From Streptomyces flavofungini (GTDB lineage: Bacteria; Actinomycetota; Actinomycetes; Streptomycetales; Streptomycetaceae), in contig NZ_CP128846.1 of NCBI RefSeq assembly GCF_030388665.1, positions 5,282,501 through 5,346,500 on the forward strand: DNA of 64,000 nt, written 5' to 3'. Below the pieces are notes generated by a model. That model searched no databases. It was not told where the DNA came from and saw only the letters and a program-made list of their open reading frames with translations. Positions 34,503-43,182 of this stretch are shown here, piece after piece (the stretch's first letter is position 1; every line of letters starts with the position of its first letter). A program made the position numbers and the translations under genes.

Positions 34503-34678
34503 GTCCACCGTGGCCACCTCTTGTCGGCGGCAAGCCGCGCCGCACGCACAGCCCGGCGCAGCCGGACACCCTGGCTGCACTCGGCGCCCGTGCTGCACGC
34601 CGGGCAGTCGTCGAGGTGGCGGAGGTGGATCCGGTACAGCTCGTCCGCGCGCGCCGTCATGTCGTCGGCGACGGTCAT
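34499..34678 (-). CDS. Small conserved-type protein with CxxC
   Basis: 59 residues, MTVADDMTARADELYRIHLR followed by HLDDCPACSTGAECSQGVRL. Three cysteines and a histidine (H-x4-C-x2-C-x5-C) could bind zinc or iron. Its ATG overlaps the stop of the gene upstream, so it is translated from the same message. Function is unknown. Such short proteins commonly accompany XRE/DUF6879-type accessory genes in Streptomyces. Confidence 0.6.
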   Translation of the reverse strand: MTVADDMTARADELYRIHLRHLDDCPACSTGAECSQGVRLRRAVRAARLAADKRWPRWT

Positions 34679-35124
34679 GACTCGGTCGCCTTCATCGCCT
34701 CGGCGAGCGTGAGCAGCGCGCGCAGGCGGGCGGTGGAGCAGAGGTTGCCGGGATACCGCGGGGGCACGACCCAGTGAGTGATCAGCGAGAGGTTCCCGAC
34801 GCGCGGGACGACGAGGAAGCTGCCCGTGCCGAGGCGTTCCTCCTTGCCGTGCCACTCGGCTCCGGGGGCGACGAGTACGTAGTAGTCACCGCTGGACGCC
34901 CGCAGGTCGCGGACGACAGGGCCCCCTAGCCAGTCGTCGAGGGCGGCGGCCACCGTCGCCGGGTCTTCGCTGCACAGGGAGCGGTGGATGCGTGATGCGG
35001 GGACGCGCACGGCGTCGAACTGCACGCCGAGAGGTAGCAATGAGACGCCCCGATTCGCCCACTCGGTCACGGCTTCGCGCGGTGACGGGTGAGCACCCGC
35101 GAGCCAGTCTGAGACCTCGCTCAC
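34675..35124 (-). CDS. Hypothetical protein, accessory-island type
   Basis: 149 residues. It begins VSEVSDWLAGAHPSPREAVT and contains GVSLLPLGVQFDAVRVP, GDYYVLVAPGAEWH and GSFLVVPRVG. LLPLGVQFDAVRVP recalls the start of short prim-pol-like proteins seen beside XRE genes, but no catalytic motif is complete. GTG is preceded by GAGGAG. It leads a three-ORF coupled operon and is divergent from the plus-strand DUF6879/XRE operon, a common arrangement in Streptomyces accessory loci. Confidence 0.65.
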   Translation of the reverse strand: MSEVSDWLAGAHPSPREAVTEWANRGVSLLPLGVQFDAVRVPASRIHRSLCSEDPATVAAALDDWLGGPVVRDLRASSGDYYVLVAPGAEWHGKEERLGTGSFLVVPRVGNLSLITHWVVPPRYPGNLCSTARLRALLTLAEAMKATES

Positions 35125-35229
35125 GTCGACTCCTCACTGTTCGGCCACGCCTCGGGACCCGTCGCGCGGTCGCCAGGGTCGGTGCTGCCTCTTTCGACGC
35201 TAGAAGCGAGACGTGAGGCGCCGCCAGCA

Positions 35230-35338
35230 ATGTGCACCGATGTACACACCGATATCTATGGCCTGGTCCCCGCCGAGAAGGGCTCTTGACGGCCCGACTC
35301 CGGCGACTGACAGTGGTGTTCATCTGTGCACACCACTG
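35230..35338. promoter_or_regulatory. Divergent promoter region with inverted repeats
   Basis: CAGTGGTGT (35311-35319) and ACACCACTG (35330-35338) form a perfect 9-bp inverted repeat with a 10-bp spacer, just before the ribosome-binding site of the gene at 35354. GTGCACCGATGTACAC around 35230-35245 is a weaker, related palindrome nearer the minus-strand operon. TTGACG at 35286 could be a -35 element. The XRE protein encoded downstream is the natural candidate to bind. Confidence 0.5.
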
Positions 35339-35353
35339 CCGACGGAGGCGACC

Positions 35354-35617
35354 ATGGCGTTACGGTTCATCGGGATCGACCCCAATACTGGTGATGGAGA
35401 GAGCCCGACCGTCTGGGTCGACCAGGCCAAGGGCGAGATCGTCATCCAGGGGTGGAAGCCGGAGCCTGAACTGAAGGAGCAGTGCGCTTCGTTCGAGCTC
35501 CCGGGCCACGCCGTCGGCATCCCGGGGCACGAGCAAGTGGTGCGGGTTCCGGCCCGCATGGTCGCGACGCTGAGGGAGGCGTGCCATGTCGTCGAGCAGC
35601 GTGCCGAAGTTCCCTGA
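35354..35617 (+). CDS. Small hypothetical protein leading the DUF6879/XRE operon
   Basis: 87 residues, with GGAGG nine bases before the ATG. The sequence reads MALRFIGIDPNTGDGESPTV, then WVDQAKGEIVIQGWKPEPEL, and later VGIPGHEQVVRVPARMVATL. I recall such proteins directly upstream of DUF6879 genes in Streptomyces, with no biochemical role assigned. Its 3' end overlaps the next gene by 32 bp, so the two are likely co-translated. Confidence 0.75.
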   Translation: MALRFIGIDPNTGDGESPTVWVDQAKGEIVIQGWKPEPELKEQCASFELPGHAVGIPGHEQVVRVPARMVATLREACHVVEQRAEVP

Positions 35618-36116
35618 ACTGCTGGGCCGCGCGACGGAGTCGGCGGTCCATCTGGAGATGCGCGACAGCTACGCCGTGGACTATGAGTCCGAGCCGTTCG
35701 CCCGGTGGCGTCAGGGTTTCCGCCACGACCCGACGGACCGGCTCTCGTGGTGGCGCCCCTGGCTGGACCTCGTCCAGGAGACCGTCCGACGCGGCGTGGC
35801 GATACGTCGCGCCCGCATCGTTTCCGAGCCGGTGAGCGAGTACATCCGGTACGAGCACTCGGGCACCTTCACGAACGTGGCCGCGGGCGAACAGGTGCGG
35901 TGGCTGCCCCGGCGGCGTGCCTCCGATCTCGCCCTGCCCGGCAACGACTTCTGGCTGATCGACGGCCGGGTCATCCGGTGGAACCATTTCACCGGCGACG
36001 GCGCCTCGGCCGGCGGGGAGATCAGCACCGACCCCGTGGCCGCGAGGCTGTGCGCCGACGCTTTCGAAGCGGTGTGGGAGCGAGGGGTCCCACACGACGA
36101 ATTCCGGATCGACTAG
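35586..36116 (+). CDS. DUF6879-family protein
   Basis: 176 residues. Family-like features are HLEMRDSYAVDYESEPFARW, WLDLVQETVRRGVAIRRARI, SEPVSEYIRYEH and NDFWLIDGRVIRWNHFTGDG. The fold is proposed to be phospholipase D-like in related proteins, but no HKD motif is visible here. It is encoded between the small protein and an XRE regulator, the arrangement of putative toxin-antitoxin-like or signalling loci of Streptomyces. Function is not established. Confidence 0.8.
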   Translation: MSSSSVPKFPELLGRATESAVHLEMRDSYAVDYESEPFARWRQGFRHDPTDRLSWWRPWLDLVQETVRRGVAIRRARIVSEPVSEYIRYEHSGTFTNVAAGEQVRWLPRRRASDLALPGNDFWLIDGRVIRWNHFTGDGASAGGEISTDPVAARLCADAFEAVWERGVPHDEFRID

Positions 36117-36139
36117 CGCGAAGGCGACCAGGTCAGCTC

Positions 36140-36991
36140 ATGCCCATCTCCCCGTCGTCCGCGGCACAGGCGGCACGCGAGAGCGTTGCCCAACGCCTGA
36201 GGGAACTCCGTCTGGACGCAGGAATCACGGGGTCCGAGCTGGCCTCTCGCTGCGATTGGTCTCACCCCAAGACCTACCGCATCGAGAACGCGCGTACGCC
36301 GCCGTCCCTGGACGACATCCGCCGCTGGTGCGGGGCATGCGGCGTACCCGACCAGGCCGGCGACATCATCGCCCAGTCCCGCAACGCCGAATCCATGTAC
36401 GTGGAATGGCGTCGCAAGACCCGCGCCGGACTGAAACAGCTCCAGAACAGCTACCTGCCGCTGTTCAAGTCGACCAAACTGTTCCGCGTCTACTCCGCGA
36501 CGCTGGTCCCCGGCCTGCTCCAGACGGAGGGATACGCGACGGGGCTGCTGTCCTCCATCACGGAGTTCCGGGACGTACCCAACGACGTCGCCGAAGCAGT
36601 CGCCGCCCGCCTCACGCGGTCCCAGATCCTCCACGAACCGGGCCGCAGGTTCGTGCTGCTCATCGAGGAGGCCGTGCTGCGGCACCAGGTGAGCGACTCC
36701 GACGCGATGGCCGCCCAGTTGGGCCACTTGCTGACAGCAGGGGCGATCTCTTCCGTGGCCCTGGGAATCATCCCGATGTCGACCACGGGCCGATCCATCT
36801 GGCCGATGGAGACGTTTCACGTGTACGACGACACCCTTGTGTCCGTCGAACTGCTCTCCGCCCGGGTCACCGTGACGCAGCCGAGCGAGATCGCCCTCTA
36901 CGAGGACGCGTTCGAGCAGCTCCGTGCCATCGCTGTCTACGGCGCCGACGCGCGGGCGTTGATCGTGCAGGCCATCGAAGCCCTCCAGTGA
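36140..36991 (+). CDS. XRE-family HTH regulator with DUF5753 (Scr1-type) domain
   Basis: 283 residues. The HTH is at residues 15-70 (VAQRLRELRLDAGITGSELA, then CDWSHPKTYRIENARTPPS). The DUF5753 domain follows from about residue 100 (FRVYSATLVPGLLQTEGYAT, FVLLIEEAVLRHQVSDSD, YDDTLVSVELLSARVTV). Proteins like this act with DUF397 or DUF6879 partners; the DUF6879 gene lies 23 bp upstream. It probably binds the inverted repeats in front of this operon. Confidence 0.9.
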   Translation: MPISPSSAAQAARESVAQRLRELRLDAGITGSELASRCDWSHPKTYRIENARTPPSLDDIRRWCGACGVPDQAGDIIAQSRNAESMYVEWRRKTRAGLKQLQNSYLPLFKSTKLFRVYSATLVPGLLQTEGYATGLLSSITEFRDVPNDVAEAVAARLTRSQILHEPGRRFVLLIEEAVLRHQVSDSDAMAAQLGHLLTAGAISSVALGIIPMSTTGRSIWPMETFHVYDDTLVSVELLSARVTVTQPSEIALYEDAFEQLRAIAVYGADARALIVQAIEALQ

Positions 36992-37015
36992 TCGCGGTGC
37001 ACTGAAACGCCTCCC

Positions 37016-37816
37016 TCACCTCCCCCGAAACACAGCCCCCCGCCGCTCCACGAACGCCGCCACCCCCTCCTTCGCATCCGCCGAAGCCATGTTGATCTCC
37101 TGTGCCGCGGCCTCCGCCGCCAACGCCGCCGCGCGGTCCGAGTCCAGGGACGCGTTGACGAGTTGCTTGGTGAGGGCCAGGGCCCGCGTCGGGGACGTGG
37201 CCAGGCGGTCCGCCCAGGACTGGGCCGTCTTCTCCAGGTCGGCGTCGGGGACCACCCGGTTGACCAGGCCCAGGCGTTCCGCCTCCGGGGCGGGGAGTGC
37301 GTCGCCGAAGAACATGAGTTCCTTGGTGCGTTGGGGGCCGATCAGGCGGGGGAGGAGGTAGGCGCCCGCGCCGTCGGGGACCAGGCCTCGGCGTACGAAG
37401 ATCTCTATGAAGCGGGCGGATTCGGCGGCCAGGACCAGGTCGCAGGCGAGGGCGATGTGGGCGCCGAGGCCCGCCGCGGTGCCGTTCACCGCCGCGAGGA
37501 CGGGTTTCTCGCAGTCGAGGACCGCGGTGATGAGGCGTTGGGCGCCCTGTCTGAGGGTGCGGGAGATGTCGCCCGCCGTGCGTTCCGTGGCCGGTGGGGG
37601 TGTGCCGGAGCCGCGCAGGTCGGCGCCGGTGCAGAAGCCCTTGCCGGTGGCGGTGAGGACCACCGCTCGGATGGATGGGGCGGCCGTGGCCTCTTCGAGG
37701 AGGGCGATCAGGTGGTCGCGTTGGTCCGCCGTGATCGCGTTCAGGACCTCCGGGCGGTTGAGGGTGATCCAGGAGACGCCGTTGGGGGTGATGGTGTGGA
37801 GGATGGGGGTGGGCAT
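37016..37816 (-). CDS. Crotonase-fold enoyl-CoA hydratase/isomerase, PaaG-like active site
   Basis: 266 residues. The oxyanion-hole regions are VLTATGKGFCTGADLRG and VNGTAAGLGAHIALACDLVL. The two glutamates of classical enoyl-CoA hydratase are absent: the first position is His in GLGAH, the second falls in IFVRRG. Instead GLVPDGAGAYLLPR supplies an Asp at the place used by PaaG-type isomerases. Isomerase or another crotonase reaction is therefore more likely than simple hydration. It follows the NDP-forming ligase gene after a 148-bp repeat-containing gap, so it is probably in that TetR-controlled operon. Confidence 0.87.
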   Translation of the reverse strand: MPTPILHTITPNGVSWITLNRPEVLNAITADQRDHLIALLEEATAAPSIRAVVLTATGKGFCTGADLRGSGTPPPATERTAGDISRTLRQGAQRLITAVLDCEKPVLAAVNGTAAGLGAHIALACDLVLAAESARFIEIFVRRGLVPDGAGAYLLPRLIGPQRTKELMFFGDALPAPEAERLGLVNRVVPDADLEKTAQSWADRLATSPTRALALTKQLVNASLDSDRAAALAAEAAAQEINMASADAKEGVAAFVERRGAVFRGR

Positions 37817-37847
37817 CGGCAGGGTCCGTTTCGGTGGAGGGGGTGAT

Positions 37848-37926
37848 GGGCCCGGTGAGGGCCACGCAGGGCCCGGTAAGGGGCACGCGGGGCCCGGTGA
37901 GGGGCATGCGGGGCCCGGTGAACCCC
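37848..37926. repeat. 21-bp tandem repeats between ligase and crotonase genes
   Basis: Units of GGGCCCGGTGAGGGGCACGC plus one base start near 37848, 37869, 37890 and 37911, with small differences (TAAGGGG, CATGCG). The last unit is degenerate. The period equals that of the 25837 array but the sequence differs. Each unit holds the palindrome GGGCCC, so the RNA may fold. Confidence 0.8.
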
Positions 37927-37964
37927 ATGGGCCCAGCGGCGAGCTCGCCCGCCCGGGGGCGGCC

Positions 37965-40190
37965 TCAGTGGCACACCGCCAGCGCGTCCAGCGCCACCGC
38001 CCCCTGCCCCCGGGGCAGGACCATGAGCGGGTTGATGTCCAGTTCGGCGAGGGTGTCGCCGAGTTCAAGGGACATCCGCTGGACCCGCAGGACCACCTCG
38101 ACCAGGGCGTCCAGGTCGGCCGGTGGCGCGCCGCGGACGCCGTCGAGCAGGGCCCGGCCGCGCAGGGACGACAGCATGCGGCGGGCCTCTTCCTCGCCGA
38201 ACGGGGGGATGCCCACCGCCACGTCGCGCAGGACCTCCACCAGGACGCCGCCGAGGCCGACCGTCACGGTGGGGCCGAAGAGGGGGTCGGGGGAGATGCC
38301 GACGACCATCTCGACGCCGCGTTCGACCATCTGGCAGACCAGGACGCCGTCGAGGTCGACGCCTTCGTAGCGGGCGATGTCGGTGAGGTCGCGGTAGGCG
38401 TCGCGGACCTGGCTCGCGGAGGTGAGGCCGACCTTGACCAGGCCGAGTTCGGTCTTGTGGGCGATGTGGGTGCCGGAGGCCTTCATCACGACCGGGTAGC
38501 CGACCAGGCCCGCCGCCCGCACCGACGCCGCCGCGCTGGTCACCAACTGCTCGCGCGGCACCCGGATCCCGTACGCCCGCAGCAACTGCTTCGCCGCGTG
38601 TTCGCTGAGCCGCTGGCCGGGGCGCAGCAGGGCCTGCGCCTTGCGGTAGGAGGGGGAGACGGCGCGCGGCGCCTCGTCGAAGGGGGAGCGGTAGGAGGCG
38701 GTGAAGCGGTGGTGGTCGAGGTAGGCGCGCACGGCGCCGATGCAGTTGGCGAAGGTGCGGAACGTGGCCACGCGGGACGAGCCGAGCAGCGTCTCGCGGT
38801 ACGCCGCCTCCGTACCCAGCGGTGAACCCCACACCACGCACACCAGCTTGTCCGTCTGTTCGGCTGCGTCCACCAGGTCCCTGGCCAGCTTGTCGCTCAT
38901 CGGCGGGAAGGGGCCCGTGATGGGGCAGATGAGGACGCCGACCTCGGGGTCCGCGAGGATCGCGTCGATGATCTTCCGGCCGCGCCAGTCGCCCACGGGG
39001 TGGCCGCCGTTGTCGACGGGGTTGGCGACGTTCAGGTAGTGCGGGATCCACTCGTGGAGTTCGGCCTGCTTGGCGGCGGAGAGCGTCGGCAGGCGCAGGC
39101 CCGCCTCGGTGGCCAGGTCGGCGAAGTGCGCGCCGGTGCCGCCCGAGATGGAGTACACGACGACGCCGTCGGCCCGGGGCGGGCGCGCCCGCGCCAACAG
39201 CGTCGCCGTGTCCTGGAGTTCGTCGAGGCCGTCGACGCGGATCACCCCGTACTGCCGCATCGCCGCGTCCACCACCGCGTCCGCCCCGGTCAGCTTCCCG
39301 GTGTGCGAGGCCGCCGTGCGCGCCCCCGTCTCCGTCCGGCCGACCTTCACGGCGACCACCGGCACCCCGCGCCGCGCGGCCCGGTCGGCGGCGAGCAGGA
39401 ACGAGCGGCCGTCCTTGAGCCCCTCCACGTAACAGGCGATGGCGCCCACCTCGGGCTGCTCCGCGAAGTACGAGAGGAAGTCGGCCGTCTCCAGATCGGC
39501 CTCGTTGCCCGTCGGCGCCCAGTGCGAGAGGCGTACGCCGAGCTCCTGGAGCGTGAAGACGGGGCGGCCCTGGTGGCCGGACTGGGTGATGAGGGCGATG
39601 GCCGGGCCTTCGAGGTCGTCGCGGAACCGCTCGAAGGCGTTGAGGTTGGTGTTGGGCCCGAGCAGGCGCATGCCCGAACGGCTGACGGCCGCCGCGAGCC
39701 GCTCCTGCGCGAGGGCGCCCGCCTCGCCGGTCTCGGCGAAGCCCGACGCGAACGCCACCGCGAACTTCGCCTTCGCCTCGGCGAGTTCCTCGATCACCGG
39801 CAGCGGGTCGCCCACCAGGAGCACCGCGAGGTCGATGGGCTCGGGCAGGTCGGCGACGGACGGGAAGCAGGGCCTGTCGAACACCGAGGCGCGGGTGGGG
39901 TGCACCGGGTGCAGCCGGGCCCCCATCCGCTCGGCCCACGCCACGAGCTGGCGTGTGATGCCGGTGTTCGGCCGCTCCTCCGCGTCCGACGCGCCGATCA
40001 CGGCGACCGACTCGGGGCGGAAGAAGCGGTCGAGGTCGGGTACGTCGGCGGCCAGGGGCCGGCCGCCCACGTCCAGGTCGCCGGTCGCCGCGGCACGGCC
40101 GTGGACGGTGGCGGCGGGGAGGTTGCCGCAGGCCACCGCGCGGGCGCGGCGGGGGTCGGAGGTGAAGGTGCCGTATGTCGATCCAAGCAT
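37965..40190 (-). CDS. NDP-forming acyl-CoA ligase (acetate-CoA ligase family), fused subunits
   Basis: 741 residues. Order: CoA-binding domain (FFRPESVAVIGASDAEERPN), two ligase-CoA domains (ALITQSGHQGRPVFTLQELG with the phospho-histidine in SGHQG; GTGAHFADLATEAGL), then an ATP-grasp domain (LLRAYGIRVPREQLVTSAAA, GYPVVMKASGTHIAHKTELG, ELDINPLMVLPRG). Phosphoryl transfer through histidine makes acyl-CoA from acid, CoA and ATP. AGGAG lies upstream of the ATG. Two operators precede the gene, so a second activation chemistry is under the same TetR regulator. Confidence 0.9.
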   Translation of the reverse strand: MLGSTYGTFTSDPRRARAVACGNLPAATVHGRAAATGDLDVGGRPLAADVPDLDRFFRPESVAVIGASDAEERPNTGITRQLVAWAERMGARLHPVHPTRASVFDRPCFPSVADLPEPIDLAVLLVGDPLPVIEELAEAKAKFAVAFASGFAETGEAGALAQERLAAAVSRSGMRLLGPNTNLNAFERFRDDLEGPAIALITQSGHQGRPVFTLQELGVRLSHWAPTGNEADLETADFLSYFAEQPEVGAIACYVEGLKDGRSFLLAADRAARRGVPVVAVKVGRTETGARTAASHTGKLTGADAVVDAAMRQYGVIRVDGLDELQDTATLLARARPPRADGVVVYSISGGTGAHFADLATEAGLRLPTLSAAKQAELHEWIPHYLNVANPVDNGGHPVGDWRGRKIIDAILADPEVGVLICPITGPFPPMSDKLARDLVDAAEQTDKLVCVVWGSPLGTEAAYRETLLGSSRVATFRTFANCIGAVRAYLDHHRFTASYRSPFDEAPRAVSPSYRKAQALLRPGQRLSEHAAKQLLRAYGIRVPREQLVTSAAASVRAAGLVGYPVVMKASGTHIAHKTELGLVKVGLTSASQVRDAYRDLTDIARYEGVDLDGVLVCQMVERGVEMVVGISPDPLFGPTVTVGLGGVLVEVLRDVAVGIPPFGEEEARRMLSSLRGRALLDGVRGAPPADLDALVEVVLRVQRMSLELGDTLAELDINPLMVLPRGQGAVALDALAVCH

Positions 40191-40224
40191 CGGTCCGCCC
40201 GCTCCTGTGTGACAGCAACATAAC

Positions 40225-40237
40225 TGACGCATAGTCA
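40225..40237. promoter_or_regulatory. TetR-type operator site 5 (TGACGCATAGTCA)
   Basis: Lies 34 bp upstream of the NDP-forming ligase start. It is followed 24 bp further by site 6, suggesting cooperative binding of two dimers about two helical turns apart. Confidence 0.68.
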
Positions 40238-40248
40238 GGTTACTGAAC

Positions 40249-40261
40249 TGACGCTCCGTCA
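40249..40261. promoter_or_regulatory. TetR-type operator site 6 (TGACGCTCCGTCA)
   Basis: A perfect TGACG/CGTCA copy in tandem with site 5. The 289 bp from here to the monooxygenase stop (40551) hold no supported gene, only a GTGTGTG/GTGCGG low-complexity stretch at 40330-40400. Confidence 0.7.
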
Positions 40262-40550
40262 GGAATGGGGCTGCGGGTTTTGTACGACGGCGCGGGGGAG
40301 GCCGGCTTGCCGTGGCACGGGAGCTGCCCTGGTGCGGTGGGTGCGTGGGGTGTGTGTGGCGCGCGGGGTGTGTGCGGTGTGTGTGCGGTGTGTGGCGCGT
40401 GGGGTGGCTTCGATTTCGGGTGCGTGGCGTACGTGACGTACGTGGTGCTGCCGGGGTGGGTGCGACCGGGACGTACGCCCGGTAACACCGGTACCACCAC
40501 GGAACCGCAGAAGCCCGCCCGTGCCAAGGGTGCGGAGGTGAACTGGCCGG

Positions 40551-41744
40551 TTACTTGCGGCGCTTCGCCACCGCCCCGGCGATCTTTCCCGCGTCCCTGG
40601 CGAGTTCGCGCAGCATCCCGCTGATGGGGTTGGTGAAGCCGGTGAAGTACAGGTCGGGGGCCTCGGGGGCGGTGCGCGGGCCGTGTACGCGGGGGCGGCC
40701 CCGGTCGTCGAGCACGCCGAGGTGGCCGAGCAGGGGCTCCAGGGCGCGGACGTAGCCGGTGGCGGCGATGACGGTGTCCGGGCCGACGCGGGAGTCGTCG
40801 GCGAGGACCACCTTGTCGTCGTCGAAGGACGCGACGGCGGCCACGGGCTCGACCCGCCCCTTGCGGACGGCGTCGATCAGGCCGACGTCCTGCACCGGGA
40901 TGGCGCCCTCGCGGGCCCGTGTGTACAGGCCGGTGTCCGGCCGCGGAAGGCCGTGCGCGGACAGGTCGGGCACGCTGACCTTGGCGACGGCGCGGCCGAT
41001 GCGGTCGACCACGGGCACCGGCAGCCTGCGGCACAGGATGCCGGAGCGCTGCGCCGGCCAGCCCGCGGTGGAGCGGCGCACGATGTGCGGCGCCGTGCGC
41101 ACCGCGAGCCGCACCCGCGCCGCGCCGCCCTCGACCAGGTCGACGGATATCTCGGCGCCGGTGTTGCCGACGCCGACGACGAGCACGTCCTTGCCCGCGT
41201 ACGGGGCGGGCTCGCGGTAGGCGCTCGCGTGCAGCAGTTCGCCGGAGTACGTGTCGCGGCCCGGCCAGTCCGGCAGGTGCGGGGTGTGGTTGTAGCCGGT
41301 GGCGACGACGACCGCGCTGCCGGTCAGCTCGCGGCCGCCGGTGGCGTGCAGCAGCCAGCCCGTGCCGTCGGCGGTGCGCTCCAGGCGGGAGACCTCCACG
41401 CCGGTGACGACTTCCAGCTCGTGGTGCTCCGCGTACTTCTCCAGGTAGCGGATCACGTTGTCGCGCGCGACCCACCTGCCGAAGGAGCGCGGCATCGCGA
41501 GGCCGGGCAGGCCGGACAGGCGGCGGGTGGTGTGCAGGCGCAGGCGGTCGTAGTGGGCGCGCCAGGAGGCGCCCACGCGGTCGGACTTCTCCAGGACGAC
41601 GGCGCGTACGCCGCGGGCGCGCAGGGCGGCCGCCACGGAGAGTCCGCCGGGGCCGCCACCGATGACGTACACCGGATGGACCGCCGGACGGCCGGGCGCG
41701 GGGCGCTGGTTGCGGCGCGCTGGTGGGTTGGTGGAGTCGGCCAT
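40551..41744 (-). CDS. Flavin-containing monooxygenase
   Basis: 397 residues. The FAD loop is VIGGGPGGLSVAAAL (near residue 27), the NADPH loop VVGVGNTGAEISVDL (near 190), with VVVATGYNHTPHLPDWPG and YSGELLHASAYR between them as in group-B flavin monooxygenases. It would hydroxylate or Baeyer-Villiger oxidise an organic substrate using NADPH and oxygen; the strict FxGxxxHxxxW signature is not complete. Operator 7 lies 129 bp upstream, nearer the divergent DUF35 gene, so its place in the regulon is uncertain. The ribosome-binding site is weak. Confidence 0.88.
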   Translation of the reverse strand: MADSTNPPARRNQRPAPGRPAVHPVYVIGGGPGGLSVAAALRARGVRAVVLEKSDRVGASWRAHYDRLRLHTTRRLSGLPGLAMPRSFGRWVARDNVIRYLEKYAEHHELEVVTGVEVSRLERTADGTGWLLHATGGRELTGSAVVVATGYNHTPHLPDWPGRDTYSGELLHASAYREPAPYAGKDVLVVGVGNTGAEISVDLVEGGAARVRLAVRTAPHIVRRSTAGWPAQRSGILCRRLPVPVVDRIGRAVAKVSVPDLSAHGLPRPDTGLYTRAREGAIPVQDVGLIDAVRKGRVEPVAAVASFDDDKVVLADDSRVGPDTVIAATGYVRALEPLLGHLGVLDDRGRPRVHGPRTAPEAPDLYFTGFTNPISGMLRELARDAGKIAGAVAKRRK

Positions 41745-41872
41745 GTTCTGGAGAGTAACCACGCCGTCACTTGATGGGTGACGCACAAGTCTGAAACCGA
41801 TTGCGATCCGATCACGCGGTCTCGCGCCCCGGTGCGCCCCCGTCTTGCGCCCCGGCGCCCGGTGCGCTGAAC

Positions 41873-41885
41873 TGACATACCGTCA
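41873..41885. promoter_or_regulatory. TetR-type operator site 7 (TGACATACCGTCA)
   Basis: Lies between the divergent monooxygenase gene and the DUF35 gene (start 42164). The 278 bp that follow to the DUF35 start contain only unsupported high-GC frames. This site and the TetR gene's own site share the rarer form TGnCAT. Confidence 0.65.
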
Positions 41886-42163
41886 GAAAGGCTCATGCCT
41901 TGCCCGGAAGATGCCTCCATGAGGCGTATGCGGCGTGCGGGGTGGGGGTCGACGGGCGTTGATGTGAGGGACTGGGGAGGTCTCGGCGTGGACAGGATCT
42001 TGCTCGGCGGCGAGGGTGGGTGCCCCGCCGTGGCCGGTGTGGGGCTCGGGCCGGGGTGGTCGGCGGGCGGGCTGTGCGCGGGCGAGAAGGGCTGGTTCGG
42101 ACGGGGTGCGGGCCGTGCCAAAGGCGCGGGCGACGCGCCCCGGCGCGGGTGGGGGGCGTCCCG

Positions 42164-42610
42164 GTGAGCGGCGCGGAGGCCCCGGGCGTACGCTTCGACC
42201 TCCCCGAACCCGACCCCTTCACCCGCCCCTACTGGGACGCCGCCGCCGAGGGCCACCTCCTCGTCCGCCGCTGCCACGCCCCCGCCTGCGGCCGCGCCCA
42301 CCACTACCCGCGCGAGTTCTGCCCGCACTGCTGGAGCGAGCACGTCAGCTGGGAGCGCGCGAGCGGCCGCGCCACCCTCTACACCTGGTCCGTGGTCCAC
42401 CGGAACGACCTGCCGCCCTTCGGCACCCGCGTCCCCTACACGGCCGCCGTCGTCGACCTCGCCGAGGGCCCCCGCATGATGACAGAACTCGTCGCCCCCG
42501 CCGACGGCACCGGCCTCGCCCCGCGCCCCGGCCTGCCCCTCCAGGTCGCGTTCCGGGAGTGCGTCGAGGGCGTGACGGTACCGGTGTTCCGGCCCCGGGG
42601 AGCCGCTTAG
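42164..42610 (+). CDS. DUF35 zinc-ribbon/OB-fold protein (thiolase partner), first copy
   Basis: 148 residues. The rubredoxin-like zinc ribbon reads RRCHAPACGRAHHYPREFCP then HCW, giving four cysteines, preceded by FTRPYWDAAAEGHLLV. The OB fold follows (GRATLYTWSVVHRNDLPPFG, VPYTAAVVDLAEGPRMMTEL). DUF35 proteins bind thiolase-like partners; in sterol degradation they join an Ltp protein to make a retro-aldolase. Two SCP-x-like thiolases are encoded in this block, the nearer at 45589. The start is GTG, with in-frame upstream extension low-complexity. Operator 7 lies upstream. Confidence 0.88.
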   Translation: MSGAEAPGVRFDLPEPDPFTRPYWDAAAEGHLLVRRCHAPACGRAHHYPREFCPHCWSEHVSWERASGRATLYTWSVVHRNDLPPFGTRVPYTAAVVDLAEGPRMMTELVAPADGTGLAPRPGLPLQVAFRECVEGVTVPVFRPRGAA

Positions 42611-42672
42611 CGCGCGTAGCGCAGGGGGCGGGGAGGCCTCGACGGCTTCAGGAGTCGGCGGCCCCGGGGCCT

Positions 42673-43182
42673 TCAGGAGTCCGCGACCCGCTTCACGTAC
42701 CGGTGGCACGGCACATGGATCGGGCCGCTGTCGCTCGCCGTCAAGTACTCGAAGAGGCCCTCGTCGGTCCAGCCGTTGCGTTCGTAGAACCTGCGGGCCC
42801 GTGCGTTGCCGTTGACCACCGCGAGCCAGGCGCGGGTGTGGCCCTTCGCCGCCACCCGGCGCTCCGCCTCGGTGAGGAGCGCGCGGGCCACGTCCGTGCC
42901 CCGGTGGGCCGCGTCGACGTACACCTGCTCCACCTCGTCGTCGACCACCATCACGAAACCGGCCACCTCGCCGCCGACCGTCGCCACCGCCGTGTCCGCG
43001 ACCCGCTGCGGGGCCCGCAGTCCGAACGACTGTGCCGTGCGCACCGCCACCAGCGCCGCCGGTACGTTGCCGAGGTGGCCGTCGGCCCAGCCCTCGTGCC
43101 AGATCCGGGCGATGGCCGCGATGTCGGCCGGCGTCGCCGGGCGCAGCTTCACCACGGGTTCCTCGTGGGTCGTCACGGCCAC
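42673..43182 (-). CDS. GNAT N-acetyltransferase
   Basis: 169 residues. Motif A is VEQVYVDAAHRGTDVARALL and motif B WLAVVNGNARARRFYERNG, typical for small-molecule or protein acetyltransferases. The acceptor is unknown. Its GTG overlaps the 3' end of the oxidase-like gene upstream by ten bases and uses GGAG in that gene's last codons, so the pair is translationally coupled. Confidence 0.87.
   Translation of the reverse strand: MAVTTHEEPVVKLRPATPADIAAIARIWHEGWADGHLGNVPAALVAVRTAQSFGLRAPQRVADTAVATVGGEVAGFVMVVDDEVEQVYVDAAHRGTDVARALLTEAERRVAAKGHTRAWLAVVNGNARARRFYERNGWTDEGLFEYLTASDSGPIHVPCHRYVKRVADS

Noticed and set aside
33685..36991. Integrated plasmid or prophage
   Set aside because: No integrase, attachment-site repeat, tRNA or replication gene was seen; only an accessory-gene cluster can be supported.
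40265..40624. Cysteine-rich 119-codon plus-strand frame after operators 5 and 6
   Set aside because: The Cys/Val/Gly content comes from a GTGTGCGG low-complexity stretch, there is no ribosome-binding site, and its end overlaps the monooxygenase gene.
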